Source: Luteipulveratus halotolerans
GTDB taxonomy: Bacteria > Actinomycetota > Actinomycetes > Actinomycetales > Dermatophilaceae
Direction: 5' to 3'
Length of the DNA stretch: 64,000 bases
NCBI RefSeq assembly: GCF_001247745.1
Contig: NZ_LAIR01000002.1
Location: 3,844,001 to 3,908,000, forward strand
Positions 1 through 7,185 of this stretch are shown here, one piece after another. How positions within the stretch are numbered: position 1 is the first letter of the stretch; the number at the start of each line of letters is the position of its first letter. A program made the translations under genes and the position numbers. The notes beneath the pieces were generated by a model. That model made no database searches. It saw only the letters and a program-made list of their open reading frames with translations, and was not told the DNA's origin.

Positions 1-923
1 GTGGGTGGTGCGACCGGGGAGGTGGCCGGCTCGGGAGAGATGGGCGGTCGGCGTACCCGACGAGCCGTGGTGCTCGCCAGGAGTACGCCGGCGATCACCA
101 CCGCGCCGCCGGCGAGCTCGCCGACGCTCACCGACTCACCCAGCACCAGCCACGCGGTCGACATGCCGACGACGGGGACGAGCATCGAGAACGGCGCGAC
201 CACGCCGGCCGGGTGACGCGCCATCAGCCACGTCCACACGCCCGATCCCACGATCGTGCCGATCACGACGGTGTACGCGAGACCGACCAGCGCCCAGACG
301 GCCGTGCTCGAACCCCAGCCGGTGAACGAGTCCGCGATCTCGTCCGGCCCTTCGACTGCGACCGACAGCGCGAGCATCGGCAGCGGCGGCACGACCGACA
401 TCCACAGGGTCAGGTGCAGTGGGTTCTGCGGCTTGGCCTGCCGACTGCAGACGTTGCCGATCGCCCATCCGAACGCACCCGCCAGCGTCAGCAGAAACGG
501 TGTGATGTCGGCGACCTGGGCCCGGCTGCCGCCGACGAGAGTCAGCCCCGCGACGGCGATCAGGATGCCGAGCACCTGCCGCCCACTCACGCGCTCGCGC
601 AGGAACGTCGCGCCCAGCACGACCGTGAACGGCGCGGACGCCTGCAGCACCAGTGACGCCAGCCCGGTCGGCATCCCGCTGGCCATGCCCCAGTAGAGGA
701 ACAGGAACTGCAGCGTCCCGAACCCGAGGCCGTAGCCGATCAGCCAGCGCAGCGGCACGTCCGGCCGCGGGACCAGCAGGATCGTCGGCACGGCGATCAG
801 CGCGAACCGCAGGGCCACCAGGAAGTACGGAGGGAACTGCTCCAATGACGCGTGGATGGCGAGGAAGTTGACTCCCCAGATCGCGGCGACGGCGATCGCG
901 AGCAGGCGGTGGCGGGTGGGCAT
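1..923 (-). CDS. EamA/DMT-family membrane transporter, 3' end cut by window edge
   Basis: Reading leftward from an ATG at 923 gives an uninterrupted hydrophobic protein of about 307 codons to the window edge, beginning MPTRHRLLAIAVAAIWGVNF. This frame has the EamA layout: two repeated halves of about five membrane helices each, a small-residue first helix ending in WGVNF, and a second half containing TPFLLTLAGAFGWAIGN. Family members export or take up small metabolites across the inner membrane; the substrate cannot be read from sequence. The C-terminus becomes Pro/Arg-rich and no stop is reached, so the gene is incomplete only at its 3' end and is probably within a few codons of it. It is divergent from a LysR regulator 71 bases away, the usual arrangement for a regulator and its target. 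No clear ribosome binding site precedes the ATG. Confidence 0.85.
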   Translation of the reverse strand, partial: MPTRHRLLAIAVAAIWGVNFLAIHASLEQFPPYFLVALRFALIAVPTILLVPRPDVPLRWLIGYGLGFGTLQFLFLYWGMASGMPTGLASLVLQASAPFTVVLGATFLRERVSGRQVLGILIAVAGLTLVGGSRAQVADITPFLLTLAGAFGWAIGNVCSRQAKPQNPLHLTLWMSVVPPLPMLALSVAVEGPDEIADSFTGWGSSTAVWALVGLAYTVVIGTIVGSGVWTWLMARHPAGVVAPFSMLVPVVGMSTAWLVLGESVSVGELAGGAVVIAGVLLASTTARRVRRPPISPEPATSPVAPP

Positions 924-982
924 GCGTCCAGCGTCCGGCGCCAGACTCTGCAGGACAAGCGAAAAGATCTGCACACACCATT

Positions 983-994
983 TAGGGTTACTTC
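983..994 (+). promoter_or_regulatory. Putative leaderless -10 promoter of the LysR gene
   Basis: TAGGGT at 983-988 ends six bases before the ATG at 995. This TANNNT-N6-ATG arrangement is what a leaderless actinobacterial transcript shows. No Shine-Dalgarno sequence lies between. The 71-base gap to the divergent transporter gene probably also holds the LysR binding site, but I could not define it. Confidence 0.45.
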
Positions 995-1891
995 ATGGAC
1001 GCGCGACACCTCGAGCTGCTGCGCGAGCTCGACGACCGCGGCAGCGTGACGGCCGTCGCCACGGCCACCCGTCGTACGCCGTCTGCGGTCTCCCAGCAGC
1101 TGCGCACCGCCCAGCGTGAGCTCGGCGTACCTCTCGTCGAGCCGGCAGGGCGTGGGTTGCGGCTCACGGAGGCCGGCCGCGTGCTCGCGCGAGCCGGCCG
1201 TGACGTGGCCACCGCGCTCGAGCGAGCGCAGTCGGAGTGGGACGAGTTCCGTGGTGTGGCAACGGGTTCGGTGGCGGTGGCTGCGCTGCCGAGTGCCGCG
1301 ACCTTCCTGCTGCCCGGAGTTCTCGACGAGCTCGCCGACCTGCCGATCACGGTGCGCTGCAACGACATCGACATCGCCGAGGTCGAGTTCGGGGCGCAGG
1401 TGATCGACCACGACATCGTGATCGCGCACAGCATGACGAGCCGTGCCCCGGCCGGGACTGCGGGCCTGGTGACCAAGCGTCTGGTGCGCGAACCGCTCGA
1501 CATCGCGATGGCCGCCGACCACCCGCTTGCACGCCAATCACACGTGACCGCAACGGATCTCGTCGATCAGGAGTGGATCGGCGTCCTCGTCGGCTACCCG
1601 TTCGACGCCGTGCTGCAGGCGATCGTCCGCAAGACCCGAGCCGACCTGCGCATCAGCCAACGTCTGCGCGACAACCGCCTCATCGAGGCACTCGTCGCGT
1701 CGAGCCATCGCGTGGCTGTGCTGCCGAGATTCACCACGCCCCAGACGGATTCGCTGGTGCTGCGTCCGCTCGCTGACATCCCGACCGGGCGCCACGTGTT
1801 CGCGGTGCTGCGACCCGACCGCGCCGAGCGTCTCGCGGTACGCCGGGTGCTCGCCGCCTTCGTCACCGTCGCCTCCCGCATCGACGAGTAG
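995..1891 (+). CDS. LysR-family transcriptional regulator
   Basis: The 298-residue protein starts with a winged helix-turn-helix (about residues 1-60; RHLELLRELDDRGSVTAVA, then TPSAVSQQLRTAQRELGVPL). It continues into a two-lobed periplasmic-binding-protein-like effector domain from about residue 85 to the end. Length and order match LysR proteins of the ArgP/LysG-like branch. These bind as tetramers upstream of a divergent gene and respond to a small ligand, so the obvious candidate target is the adjacent EamA transporter; LysR-EamA/LysE pairs are common. The effector cannot be predicted. The start is set by the first ATG of the frame and by the leaderless promoter just upstream. Confidence 0.9.
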   Translation: MDARHLELLRELDDRGSVTAVATATRRTPSAVSQQLRTAQRELGVPLVEPAGRGLRLTEAGRVLARAGRDVATALERAQSEWDEFRGVATGSVAVAALPSAATFLLPGVLDELADLPITVRCNDIDIAEVEFGAQVIDHDIVIAHSMTSRAPAGTAGLVTKRLVREPLDIAMAADHPLARQSHVTATDLVDQEWIGVLVGYPFDAVLQAIVRKTRADLRISQRLRDNRLIEALVASSHRVAVLPRFTTPQTDSLVLRPLADIPTGRHVFAVLRPDRAERLAVRRVLAAFVTVASRIDE

Positions 1892-1964
1892 CCGCCCCTC
1901 CGCTGGTCGACCGGCGGGTTCGGCCCTCGGCTGCGATGCGGGTTGAGGAGGGGTTCGGTGAGGA

Positions 1965-2026
1965 GTGTGCCCTGGTTCGTGTGGTGAACCACTGGCACGG
2001 CTGGCTCACCTGGAACCAGTGCACAC
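1965..2026. repeat. Palindromic repeat, family 2 (GTGCACTGGTTC type)
   Basis: The arms GTGTGCCCTGGTTC and GAACCAGTGCACAC pair with one mismatch. Inside them GTGAACCA faces TGGCTCAC, so the element can form a two-tier hairpin of about 60 bp. A second copy with the same architecture lies at 22314-22375. Confidence 0.7.
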
Positions 2027-2060
2027 TGCGCGACGAGACCCCCTCCTGACCCAGGAAGTT

Positions 2061-2283
2061 CCGGCTGGTTGAGCCGACCCGGCGGTCCTCCCGCTGGTTG
2101 AGCCGACCCGAGGCGCTAGCCGAGGGGCGTGTCGAAACCTGGTGAGTCGCAGGGAGACTCGTCCGTCCGCGGTCGCGATGGTTTCGACACGGGCTCGCCC
2201 TCCACCCCACGAAGTCCTCCGCTCGTTCCTCGCTCCGATACTTCGCAGGGACCCCGGATGGGGCTCGCCCGGCTCAACCAGCG
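2061..2283. repeat. Family 1 intergenic repeat, degenerate copy
   Basis: A lone GGCTGGTTGAGCCGACCCGG unit is followed from 2092 by a longer element. That element opens with CGCTGGTTGAGCCGACCCGA, continues with GGCGCTAGCCGAGG and GTGTCGAAACC, then the inverted half GGTTTCGACACGGGCTCGCC, and closes with GGCTCAACCAGCG. This is the same element as at 28421-28553 with an extra internal segment (about 2205-2265). Confidence 0.75.
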
Positions 2284-2323
2284 GAGAGGCCGCCCCGCTC
2301 AACCAGTTGCCGGGAGACGACGA

Positions 2324-2353
2324 AGGCCCGCCTCCCTCGCGGGAGACGGGCCT
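2324..2353. terminator. Bidirectional hairpin terminator
   Basis: AGGCCCGCCTCCC (2324-2336) pairs with GGGAGACGGGCCT (2341-2353) with one mismatch and a four-base loop. It lies 23 bases past the stop of the reverse-strand gene 2376-3218. No U-tract is present, as is usual in high-GC actinobacteria. The flanking ACGACGAAGG recurs at other terminators in this window. Confidence 0.7.
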
Positions 2354-2375
2354 GTCGGCGTACGGGGAAGGACGG

Positions 2376-3218
2376 TCAGCCGGCGGAGTGGCGACCCCGG
2401 GTGGCGCCACCCGGACCCGCGAGCTCAGCCTGGGCGGCCCGCTCGGTGTCGCCGACGAGGTCAGCGGTGCTGGCCTGGGTCGGGTTGACCGGGGTGGGGT
2501 CCTGGTTGGGCGTGGCCTGCTGCCAGGGGTCGGCCTTCTTCTTCTGCTGGCCCTGGTAGTAGAGCGCGCCCGCGCCGGCGAGCGTGAGCACACCGAGCGC
2601 GATCAGGAGCTTGCCCTTCTTCTTGCGCTTGACGACCTGCGGCGCGACCTTGGCGACCGCGTCCTGAGCCGGCTCGGGCAGCTTGGCGACCGCAGCGGTC
2701 GACGCGGCGCCGGCAGCGGCGATCGCGTGCTGGATGCGCGGCAGCCACTCGTCCGAGAACAGCGCGTGCGCCTGCTCGCGGGTGAGACCGGCGTCCTGCG
2801 CCTTCTCGACCGCAGGGGCTGCGGCAGCGGCGACCTTGTCGCGGGCCGGAGCGGTGGCCTTCGCGGCCTTGGCAGCCTTCTTCTTGGCCGGAGCGGCGAA
2901 CGCGGCAACCTTGTCGGCGGCGTCGCTGTCCTTGGCCTTGGCGGCGGCCTTCTCAGCCTTGGCCGCCACCTTGTCGGCCTTCGCGGACGCCTGGTCGACG
3001 GCCGGCTGGGCCGCCTCCTTGGCGCGCTCGGCGGCCGGGGCTGCGGTCTCCTTGGCCTTGTCCAGGGCCGACTTCGCGGCCGGCGCGGCTCGGTCGACGG
3101 CGTCCTCGACGAGAGGGGCCACCTTCTCCTTGACGGAGTCGAGCACGTCGACGGCGGCCGAGGTGAGGTCGTCGGCCTTGTCGCGCACCTGATCTGAACG
3201 GGACTTGCGGAACGGCAT
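2376..3218 (-). CDS. Ala/Lys-rich helical protein with one C-terminal membrane segment, function unknown
   Basis: I do not recognise a named family. The 280-residue product starts MPFRKSRSDQVRDKADDLTS, which looks cytosolic. About 150 residues of Ala/Lys/Asp-rich repeats with apolipoprotein- or LEA-like amphipathic helices follow. Then comes a less biased segment (LTREQAHALFSDEWLPRIQ), a basic patch (RKKKGK), one membrane helix (LLIALGVLTLAGAGALYY, about residues 212-230) and a polar Pro/Gln-rich tail. Such proteins may bind DNA, membrane or cell wall, but that is a guess. The ATG at 3218 is chosen because GGCGAGGAGGACTC sits directly upstream; a longer frame exists but has no such site. Low-complexity composition makes homology inference unsafe. 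Confidence 0.75.
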   Translation of the reverse strand: MPFRKSRSDQVRDKADDLTSAAVDVLDSVKEKVAPLVEDAVDRAAPAAKSALDKAKETAAPAAERAKEAAQPAVDQASAKADKVAAKAEKAAAKAKDSDAADKVAAFAAPAKKKAAKAAKATAPARDKVAAAAAPAVEKAQDAGLTREQAHALFSDEWLPRIQHAIAAAGAASTAAVAKLPEPAQDAVAKVAPQVVKRKKKGKLLIALGVLTLAGAGALYYQGQQKKKADPWQQATPNQDPTPVNPTQASTADLVGDTERAAQAELAGPGGATRGRHSAG

Positions 3219-3301
3219 GAGTCCTCCTCGCCTGTCGTGGGTTCCTGCCCATACTGCCTGGTCGGGGTCGAGCCCGGCCAGGCGGCGTCCGCAACCGCGC
3301 G

Positions 3302-4156
3302 TCAGCCGGCCTGTGACGAGGTGATCCGGGCGATCGCATCGCTGCGGCTCACAGCAGCGTGTGAGCCGAGCTCGGCCCGGGCCTCGGGGTGGTCCAGGTA
3401 GAACCGAGCGATCGCGAGCGCCAGGTAGGGGTCCATGCCGACGGTCGCTGCGTCCAGCGACGGGTCTGACGTTCCGGAGAGCAGTGACGCAACGTCCGGC
3501 GGAGCGTCTGCGGCAGCGCCGGGTCGTCGTACGACGGTGAGCCAGTTGTCGACCTGGTCGTCCGCGGTGTTGTAGACGCCGCGCCCGACCGAGCGCCTCC
3601 AATGATCACGGAATCCCGTCACGTCGCTCCACGGCACGCTCATCCGCTCCTGGCGGAGCAGCACGACCTCGTCCGGAGTCAGCAGCAGACCCTGGTCCGG
3701 TGCGCGACGAGACCTGATCCCACCCAGGCAGGCGGCGGACGCGAGCAGACCGATCAGCAGCAGGACGATGCCGCCGAAGATCGCGCCGTACTCACCGTCC
3801 ACGACCACCATCGCCACTGACACCGCGGCGAGCGAGAGCATGAGCCCCGCAAAGATGCCGTACGCGATGACCCGCCGCAGGCTCGGGGGTCGGGTCGGGA
3901 TCAGCAGACCGTGCTGGTGCTGCCGGGCGGACATCGGCGCTGGGCGACCACCGAACGGCAGCACCATGAGAATGACGCCGAGGAGTGCGATCGGCACGCC
4001 GAACCACCGGTTCTGCAGTGCCTCCTTGTACGAGAACACGCCGAGCAGCAGGAAGCAGAGCCCGGCGAAGAAGCAGATCACCTTGGGCAGGTGACGGCGC
4101 TTGAGGCGAAGGTGCCAGCCCTCGCCGTGCGTGTTGTGAGCGACAGGAGTGGTCAT
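3302..4156 (-). CDS. Four-helix membrane protein of unknown function
   Basis: The 284-residue product has four predicted membrane helices in two pairs: about residues 24-42 and 50-66 (VICFFAGLCFLLLGVFSY, GVPIALLGVILMVLPF), then about 95-118 and 124-145. A soluble C-terminal half includes LLLTPDEVVLLRQERMSVPW and SVGRGVYNTADDQVDNWLTV. The membrane-pair plus PH-like beta-rich tail recalls bacterial PH-domain membrane proteins, but I cannot assign a family. The ATG at 4156 removes an unlikely Arg/Pro-rich N-terminal extension that the longer frame would add. It is followed on the same strand by the Ala/Lys-rich gene at 2376, so the two may be co-transcribed. Confidence 0.75.
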   Translation of the reverse strand: MTTPVAHNTHGEGWHLRLKRRHLPKVICFFAGLCFLLLGVFSYKEALQNRWFGVPIALLGVILMVLPFGGRPAPMSARQHQHGLLIPTRPPSLRRVIAYGIFAGLMLSLAAVSVAMVVVDGEYGAIFGGIVLLLIGLLASAACLGGIRSRRAPDQGLLLTPDEVVLLRQERMSVPWSDVTGFRDHWRRSVGRGVYNTADDQVDNWLTVVRRPGAAADAPPDVASLLSGTSDPSLDAATVGMDPYLALAIARFYLDHPEARAELGSHAAVSRSDAIARITSSQAG

Positions 4157-4220
4157 GACGGTCCTCGGTCGTGGTGATCGGCAGGCAGCCTCCCACGACG
4201 CGACGGACCACGGCGCGAGG

Positions 4221-4841
4221 TCAGTGCGCGCGGCGACGGCGAACATATGTCACCGTCAAGCCCGCGAGGAGCGGCCCCCAGGCGATGAGCGGCAGGTACG
4301 ACGCGAACGCCACGACGTACCGCCAGCCGAACTCGTAGAACGGGCTCTCGGGCGACTCGGGCTGACCGTTGATCGTCTCGCCGAACAGCGTCGTGACGAT
4401 CGTCCAGCCCCACAGCACGGTCAGCGCGATCGCCCCCAGCGCCGCCATGCCCGCCGCGCGCGAGATCGGCACCCGCCGCCCCCGCAGGACCGGCACCCAC
4501 CGCGGCCACACCTCACCCCACCGGGCGATCAGCCCGTACGCCGCGAACGCGAAGACCTCCGTGGCGAGCGACAGGACGATCACGTACAGCTCCATCGGGA
4601 ACCACCACGGCAGGTCGCCCGACATCTCCTGGCGACTGGCGCCGGTGTCGTTCATCAGCGGCACGTGGAAGGTCACCGCCACGATCCGCCACACGCAGCT
4701 CGGCAGCACCGCCAGCTGGATGAGGTACGCCGACCGCACGGCCCACGCGGGTACGCCGGGGACGGGTGCGTGCACCGACCGCCACAGCGAGCGGAGCCGC
4801 CCCGACGCGGGACGGGGCAGGAAGGACAGCGTGGTCGTCAT
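4221..4841 (-). CDS. Polytopic membrane protein of unknown function
   Basis: A 206-residue protein with about five membrane helices (for example SAYLIQLAVLPSCVWRIVAV, MELYVIVLSLATEVFAFAAY and ALGAIALTVLWGWTIVTTLF). Polar residues between the first two (MNDTGASRQEMSGDLPWW) lie probably outside. The gene ends in VTYVRRRRAH, a positive C-terminal anchor consistent with an inside C-terminus. I recognise no domain. The start at 4841 (MTTTLSFLPRP) is preferred over an upstream in-frame codon because the extra residues are not conserved-looking. It lies 64 bases upstream of the next reverse-strand membrane gene and is divergent from the cyclophilin gene. Confidence 0.7.
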   Translation of the reverse strand: MTTTLSFLPRPASGRLRSLWRSVHAPVPGVPAWAVRSAYLIQLAVLPSCVWRIVAVTFHVPLMNDTGASRQEMSGDLPWWFPMELYVIVLSLATEVFAFAAYGLIARWGEVWPRWVPVLRGRRVPISRAAGMAALGAIALTVLWGWTIVTTLFGETINGQPESPESPFYEFGWRYVVAFASYLPLIAWGPLLAGLTVTYVRRRRAH

Positions 4842-4939
4842 GCCGGCGCGAGTGCCCGTCGTACACCTCGGCGACATCGCCCGACGGTAGGACTCCGCTC
4901 ACCCGTAGGAGGGGTGCCCGCGCGTGAAACACTGGCCGC

Positions 4940-5458
4940 ATGAATGCGACGCTGCACACCAATCACGGGGACATCAACCTGACCCTGTTCCCGAACGAAG
5001 CGCCCAAGACCGTGGACAACTTCGTCGGTCTCGCCACCGGTGAGAAGGAGTACAAGGACGACGCGGGCCGCACCAACCCGACCCCGTTCTACGACGGCCT
5101 GACGTTCCACCGCATCATCCCGGGATTCATGATCCAGGGCGGCTGCCCCAAGGGCATCGGCATCGGCGGTCCGGGCTACGAGTTCGACGACGAGATCCAC
5201 CCCGACAAGAACTTCGCCTCGCCGTACATCCTGGCCATGGCCAACGCCGGCAAGCGTGGCGGCCGCGGCACCAACGGCTCGCAGTTCTTCATCACCACCG
5301 GCGCCACCCCGTGGCTGCAGGGCAAGCACACGATCTTCGGTGAGGTCGCCGACGCCGCCAGCCGTGAGGTCGTCGATAAGATCGGCGCCGTGCGTACGGG
5401 TGCTCAGGACAAGCCGGTCGAGCCGGTGGTCATCGAGCGCGTCACCGTCCAGGCCTGA
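4940..5458 (+). CDS. ppiA: Peptidyl-prolyl cis-trans isomerase, cyclophilin type
   Basis: A 172-residue single-domain cyclophilin, the normal length. It has the family core FHRIIPGFMIQGG (catalytic Arg in FHR, Gln in MIQGG), then GTNGSQFFITT and WLQGKHTIFGEV, which carry the remaining active-site residues. It catalyses isomerisation of X-Pro bonds and assists folding. There is no signal peptide, so the enzyme is cytosolic. A cyclophilin followed by a rhomboid protease near the crgA/pknB cluster is a conserved actinobacterial neighbourhood. The ATG at 4940 has no strong Shine-Dalgarno; an AAACACT box seven bases upstream may be a leaderless promoter. Confidence 0.95.
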   Translation: MNATLHTNHGDINLTLFPNEAPKTVDNFVGLATGEKEYKDDAGRTNPTPFYDGLTFHRIIPGFMIQGGCPKGIGIGGPGYEFDDEIHPDKNFASPYILAMANAGKRGGRGTNGSQFFITTGATPWLQGKHTIFGEVADAASREVVDKIGAVRTGAQDKPVEPVVIERVTVQA

Positions 5459-5470
5459 CCGAGAAGTCTC

Positions 5471-6373
5471 ATGTCGTCTCCGACCGGCTCGTCCTCCGAA
5501 CCGCCCGCTGCGACACCACCGGTGTGTCCTCGACACCCGGACCGCGAGTCGTACACCACCTGCCAGCGCTGCGGCCGCCCTGCGTGCGGTGAGTGCCAGC
5601 GTCCGGCAGCGGTGGGCTACCACTGCGTCGACTGCGTCAAGGAGCAGCAGCGCTCCGCACCGGTCGCGCGCAGCGTGTTCGGCGGACGGGCCGCGACGGG
5701 ACGGCCGGTCGTCACGATCGCGATCATCGTCGCGTGCGTCCTGGTCTACCTCGGCCAGCTCGTCGACGACCGCGTCACCGAGGAGCTGGCCTTCGTGCCC
5801 GTCCTCGGTCAGGACGAGCCGTGGCGCTTCGTCACGGCGGCGTTCGTGCACTCGCCCACGCAGGTGATGCACATCCTGTTCAACATGTACGCCCTGTGGA
5901 TCTGCGGCCAGTACCTCGAGCCGCTCCTCGGGCGCGCCCGGTTCGTGGCGCTCTACCTCGTGGCGGCGGTCGGCGGCTCGGTCGGGTACGAGCTGCTCGC
6001 CTCGGTCCCCCACGACGCCGACAGCTATCCCGGCGGGTGGTTCACCCCGACGGTCGGCGCCTCGGGCGCGGTCTTCGGGCTGTTCGCGGCCGTGGTGGTG
6101 CTCAACCGTCACCTCGGGCGTGAGGTCACGCCGATGCTGATGATGATCGCGATCAACGCCGCCATCCCGTTCTTCGTCGGCGGGATCGCCTGGCAGGCGC
6201 ACCTGGGCGGCGCGATCACGGGCGCGGCGGTCGCGGCCGTCATCGCCGCGCTCGGGCGCCAGCGGCGCGAGTACCACTGGGGCGCGCTCGCCGGCGTCCT
6301 GGTCGTGCTCGTCGGCCTGGCGATCCTGCGCTACAACGCCGTCACCCTGTCTCCCCAGATGCTCGGCGGCTGA
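5471..6373 (+). CDS. Rhomboid-family intramembrane serine protease with N-terminal zinc-binding domain
   Basis: A 300-residue protein. Residues about 19-55 hold a B-box/treble-clef-like cysteine-histidine cluster (CPRHPDRESYTTCQRCGRPA, then CGECQRP and YHCVDC). A six-helix rhomboid domain follows, with the nucleophile in GASGAVFG (Ser198) and the catalytic His in AHLGG (His244); MHILFNMYALW supplies the conserved His/Asn of helix 2. Rhomboids cleave substrates within the membrane, and the substrate is unknown. Fusion of a zinc module to a rhomboid is recurrent in actinobacteria. The gene begins 12 bases after ppiA, so the two are probably one operon. Confidence 0.93.
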   Translation: MSSPTGSSSEPPAATPPVCPRHPDRESYTTCQRCGRPACGECQRPAAVGYHCVDCVKEQQRSAPVARSVFGGRAATGRPVVTIAIIVACVLVYLGQLVDDRVTEELAFVPVLGQDEPWRFVTAAFVHSPTQVMHILFNMYALWICGQYLEPLLGRARFVALYLVAAVGGSVGYELLASVPHDADSYPGGWFTPTVGASGAVFGLFAAVVVLNRHLGREVTPMLMMIAINAAIPFFVGGIAWQAHLGGAITGAAVAAVIAALGRQRREYHWGALAGVLVVLVGLAILRYNAVTLSPQMLGG

Positions 6374-6379
6374 GCCGAG

Positions 6380-6490
6380 TTATCCACAGCTTTTCCCCGC
6401 CTGTGGGAGTTACACCCGTGTGGTTTATCCACTGCCTGTGGATAACCATGTGGACAACGTGGTGACGACCGGTGGACGAGCAGTGGACAA
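6380..6490. promoter_or_regulatory. Cluster of five DnaA-box-like 9-mers
   Basis: Within 111 bases are TTATCCACA (6380-6388, perfect consensus), TTATCCACT (6425-6433), the reverse complement TGTGGATAA (6437-6445), TGTGGACAA (6449-6457, complement of the actinobacterial form TTGTCCACA) and AGTGGACAA (6482-6490). They occupy a gap between two convergent genes, which a promoter would not need. The gene neighbourhood is normally near oriC, so this may be an origin-proximal DnaA-binding locus. No dnaA or dnaN gene is visible, so I do not call it oriC. Confidence 0.6.
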
Positions 6491-6493
6491 CCG

Positions 6494-6543
6494 CGTACGA
6501 CGAAGGCCCACCTCCCGCGCAGGAGGTGGGCCTTCGTCGTACG
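6494..6543. terminator. Bidirectional terminator between convergent genes
   Basis: A perfect inverted repeat of 22-bp arms (CGTACGACGAAGGCCCACCT onward, 6494-6515 with 6522-6543) around a six-base loop. It separates the forward rhomboid gene from reverse crgA. It starts right after the DnaA-box cluster. Confidence 0.9.
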
Positions 6544-6550
6544 CCGCCGG

Positions 6551-6979
6551 TCAGCGCCAGCGGGTGGTCATCACGAACCCGGCCATGATCAGGCCGAAGC
6601 CGATGGCGAGGTTGCCGTAGCGGATGCCCGGGATCGGGGCGTCGCCGCTCGCGAGGTAGAAGGCGACGATCCAGATCAGACCGACGACCATCAGCCCGAG
6701 CATGACGACCTTGAACAGCGTCGAGCTCGGGCCACCCGGGACCTTCTCGGGGCGGTCACCCCGCCGGGTCCGGGGCTCCTTGCCCTTGGCGATGTCGTCG
6801 GCGGCCTTGTCGGAGGCGGCCTTGGCCGACGCCGAGGCCTTGCTCGCACCGGCCTTGCTCGCGCCGACCGTGTTGGCGGCCTTGGCCTTGCCGGCGGGCG
6901 TGCTCGACGAGGTCGTGGACGCGGCGTCGTCAGCGCCCGTCCCGGTGCCGGCCTTGTCGTGGTCCTCGGACGTGCTCAC
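6551..6979 (-). CDS. crgA: Cell division protein CrgA
   Basis: The 142-residue product has a long Ala/Ser/Lys-rich N-terminal tail and then the CrgA core: two membrane helices (LFKVVMLGLMVVGLIWIVAF and YGNLAIGFGLIMAGFVMTTR) joined by the short periplasmic loop LASGDAPIPGIR, ending in TTRWR. CrgA recruits FtsI and other divisome proteins in mycobacteria and coordinates sporulation septation in Streptomyces. Family members are typically 84-110 residues, so the 80-residue tail is longer than usual. The GTG at 6979 is preferred because AAGGAG lies at the right distance; the longer frame would add a Cys-rich extension. The position beside DUF881, trpG and pknB supports the call. Confidence 0.92.
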   Translation of the reverse strand: MSTSEDHDKAGTGTGADDAASTTSSSTPAGKAKAANTVGASKAGASKASASAKAASDKAADDIAKGKEPRTRRGDRPEKVPGGPSSTLFKVVMLGLMVVGLIWIVAFYLASGDAPIPGIRYGNLAIGFGLIMAGFVMTTRWR

Positions 6980-7185
6980 GCCCTGACTCCTTCGGTGTGG
7001 GAACGATGTGACTGCCAGACCAGATCCGCAGACGCACACGGGTGCGCACGGGGTCGGCGGTTAGGCTAGAGCGTAGTTCACACGGCCTTCCTGCGAAGCC
7101 GTGCTGCAGCGGTGGTCACACCCGGTGCAGCGCCGACGCCGCGACGGCCCGACCCCGAGCACCACGAATCGGAGCCCTGACTGCC

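Larger units (their letters stand above)
1892..2323. other. Gene-free repeat-rich intergenic region
   Basis: No credible protein is encoded here. The stretch holds a palindromic element (1965-2026) and degenerate copies of the genome's GGTTGAGCC / GTGTCGAAACC repeat (2061-2283), ending at a terminator hairpin before the next reverse-strand gene. Open frames across it are by-products of the repeats. Confidence 0.7.

Noticed and set aside
2142..3197. 351-codon forward frame across 2142-3197
   Set aside because: It is the antisense of the Ala/Lys-rich gene and runs through an intergenic repeat.
4838..6277. 479-codon reverse frame opposite ppiA and the rhomboid gene
   Set aside because: Charged, repetitive Asp/Arg/His composition without any fold; the forward strand encodes two clear proteins.
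6380..6490. Naming this segment oriC
   Set aside because: No dnaA, dnaN, rpmH or rnpA lies nearby and there is no AT-rich unwinding region, so only DnaA-box-like sites are claimed.
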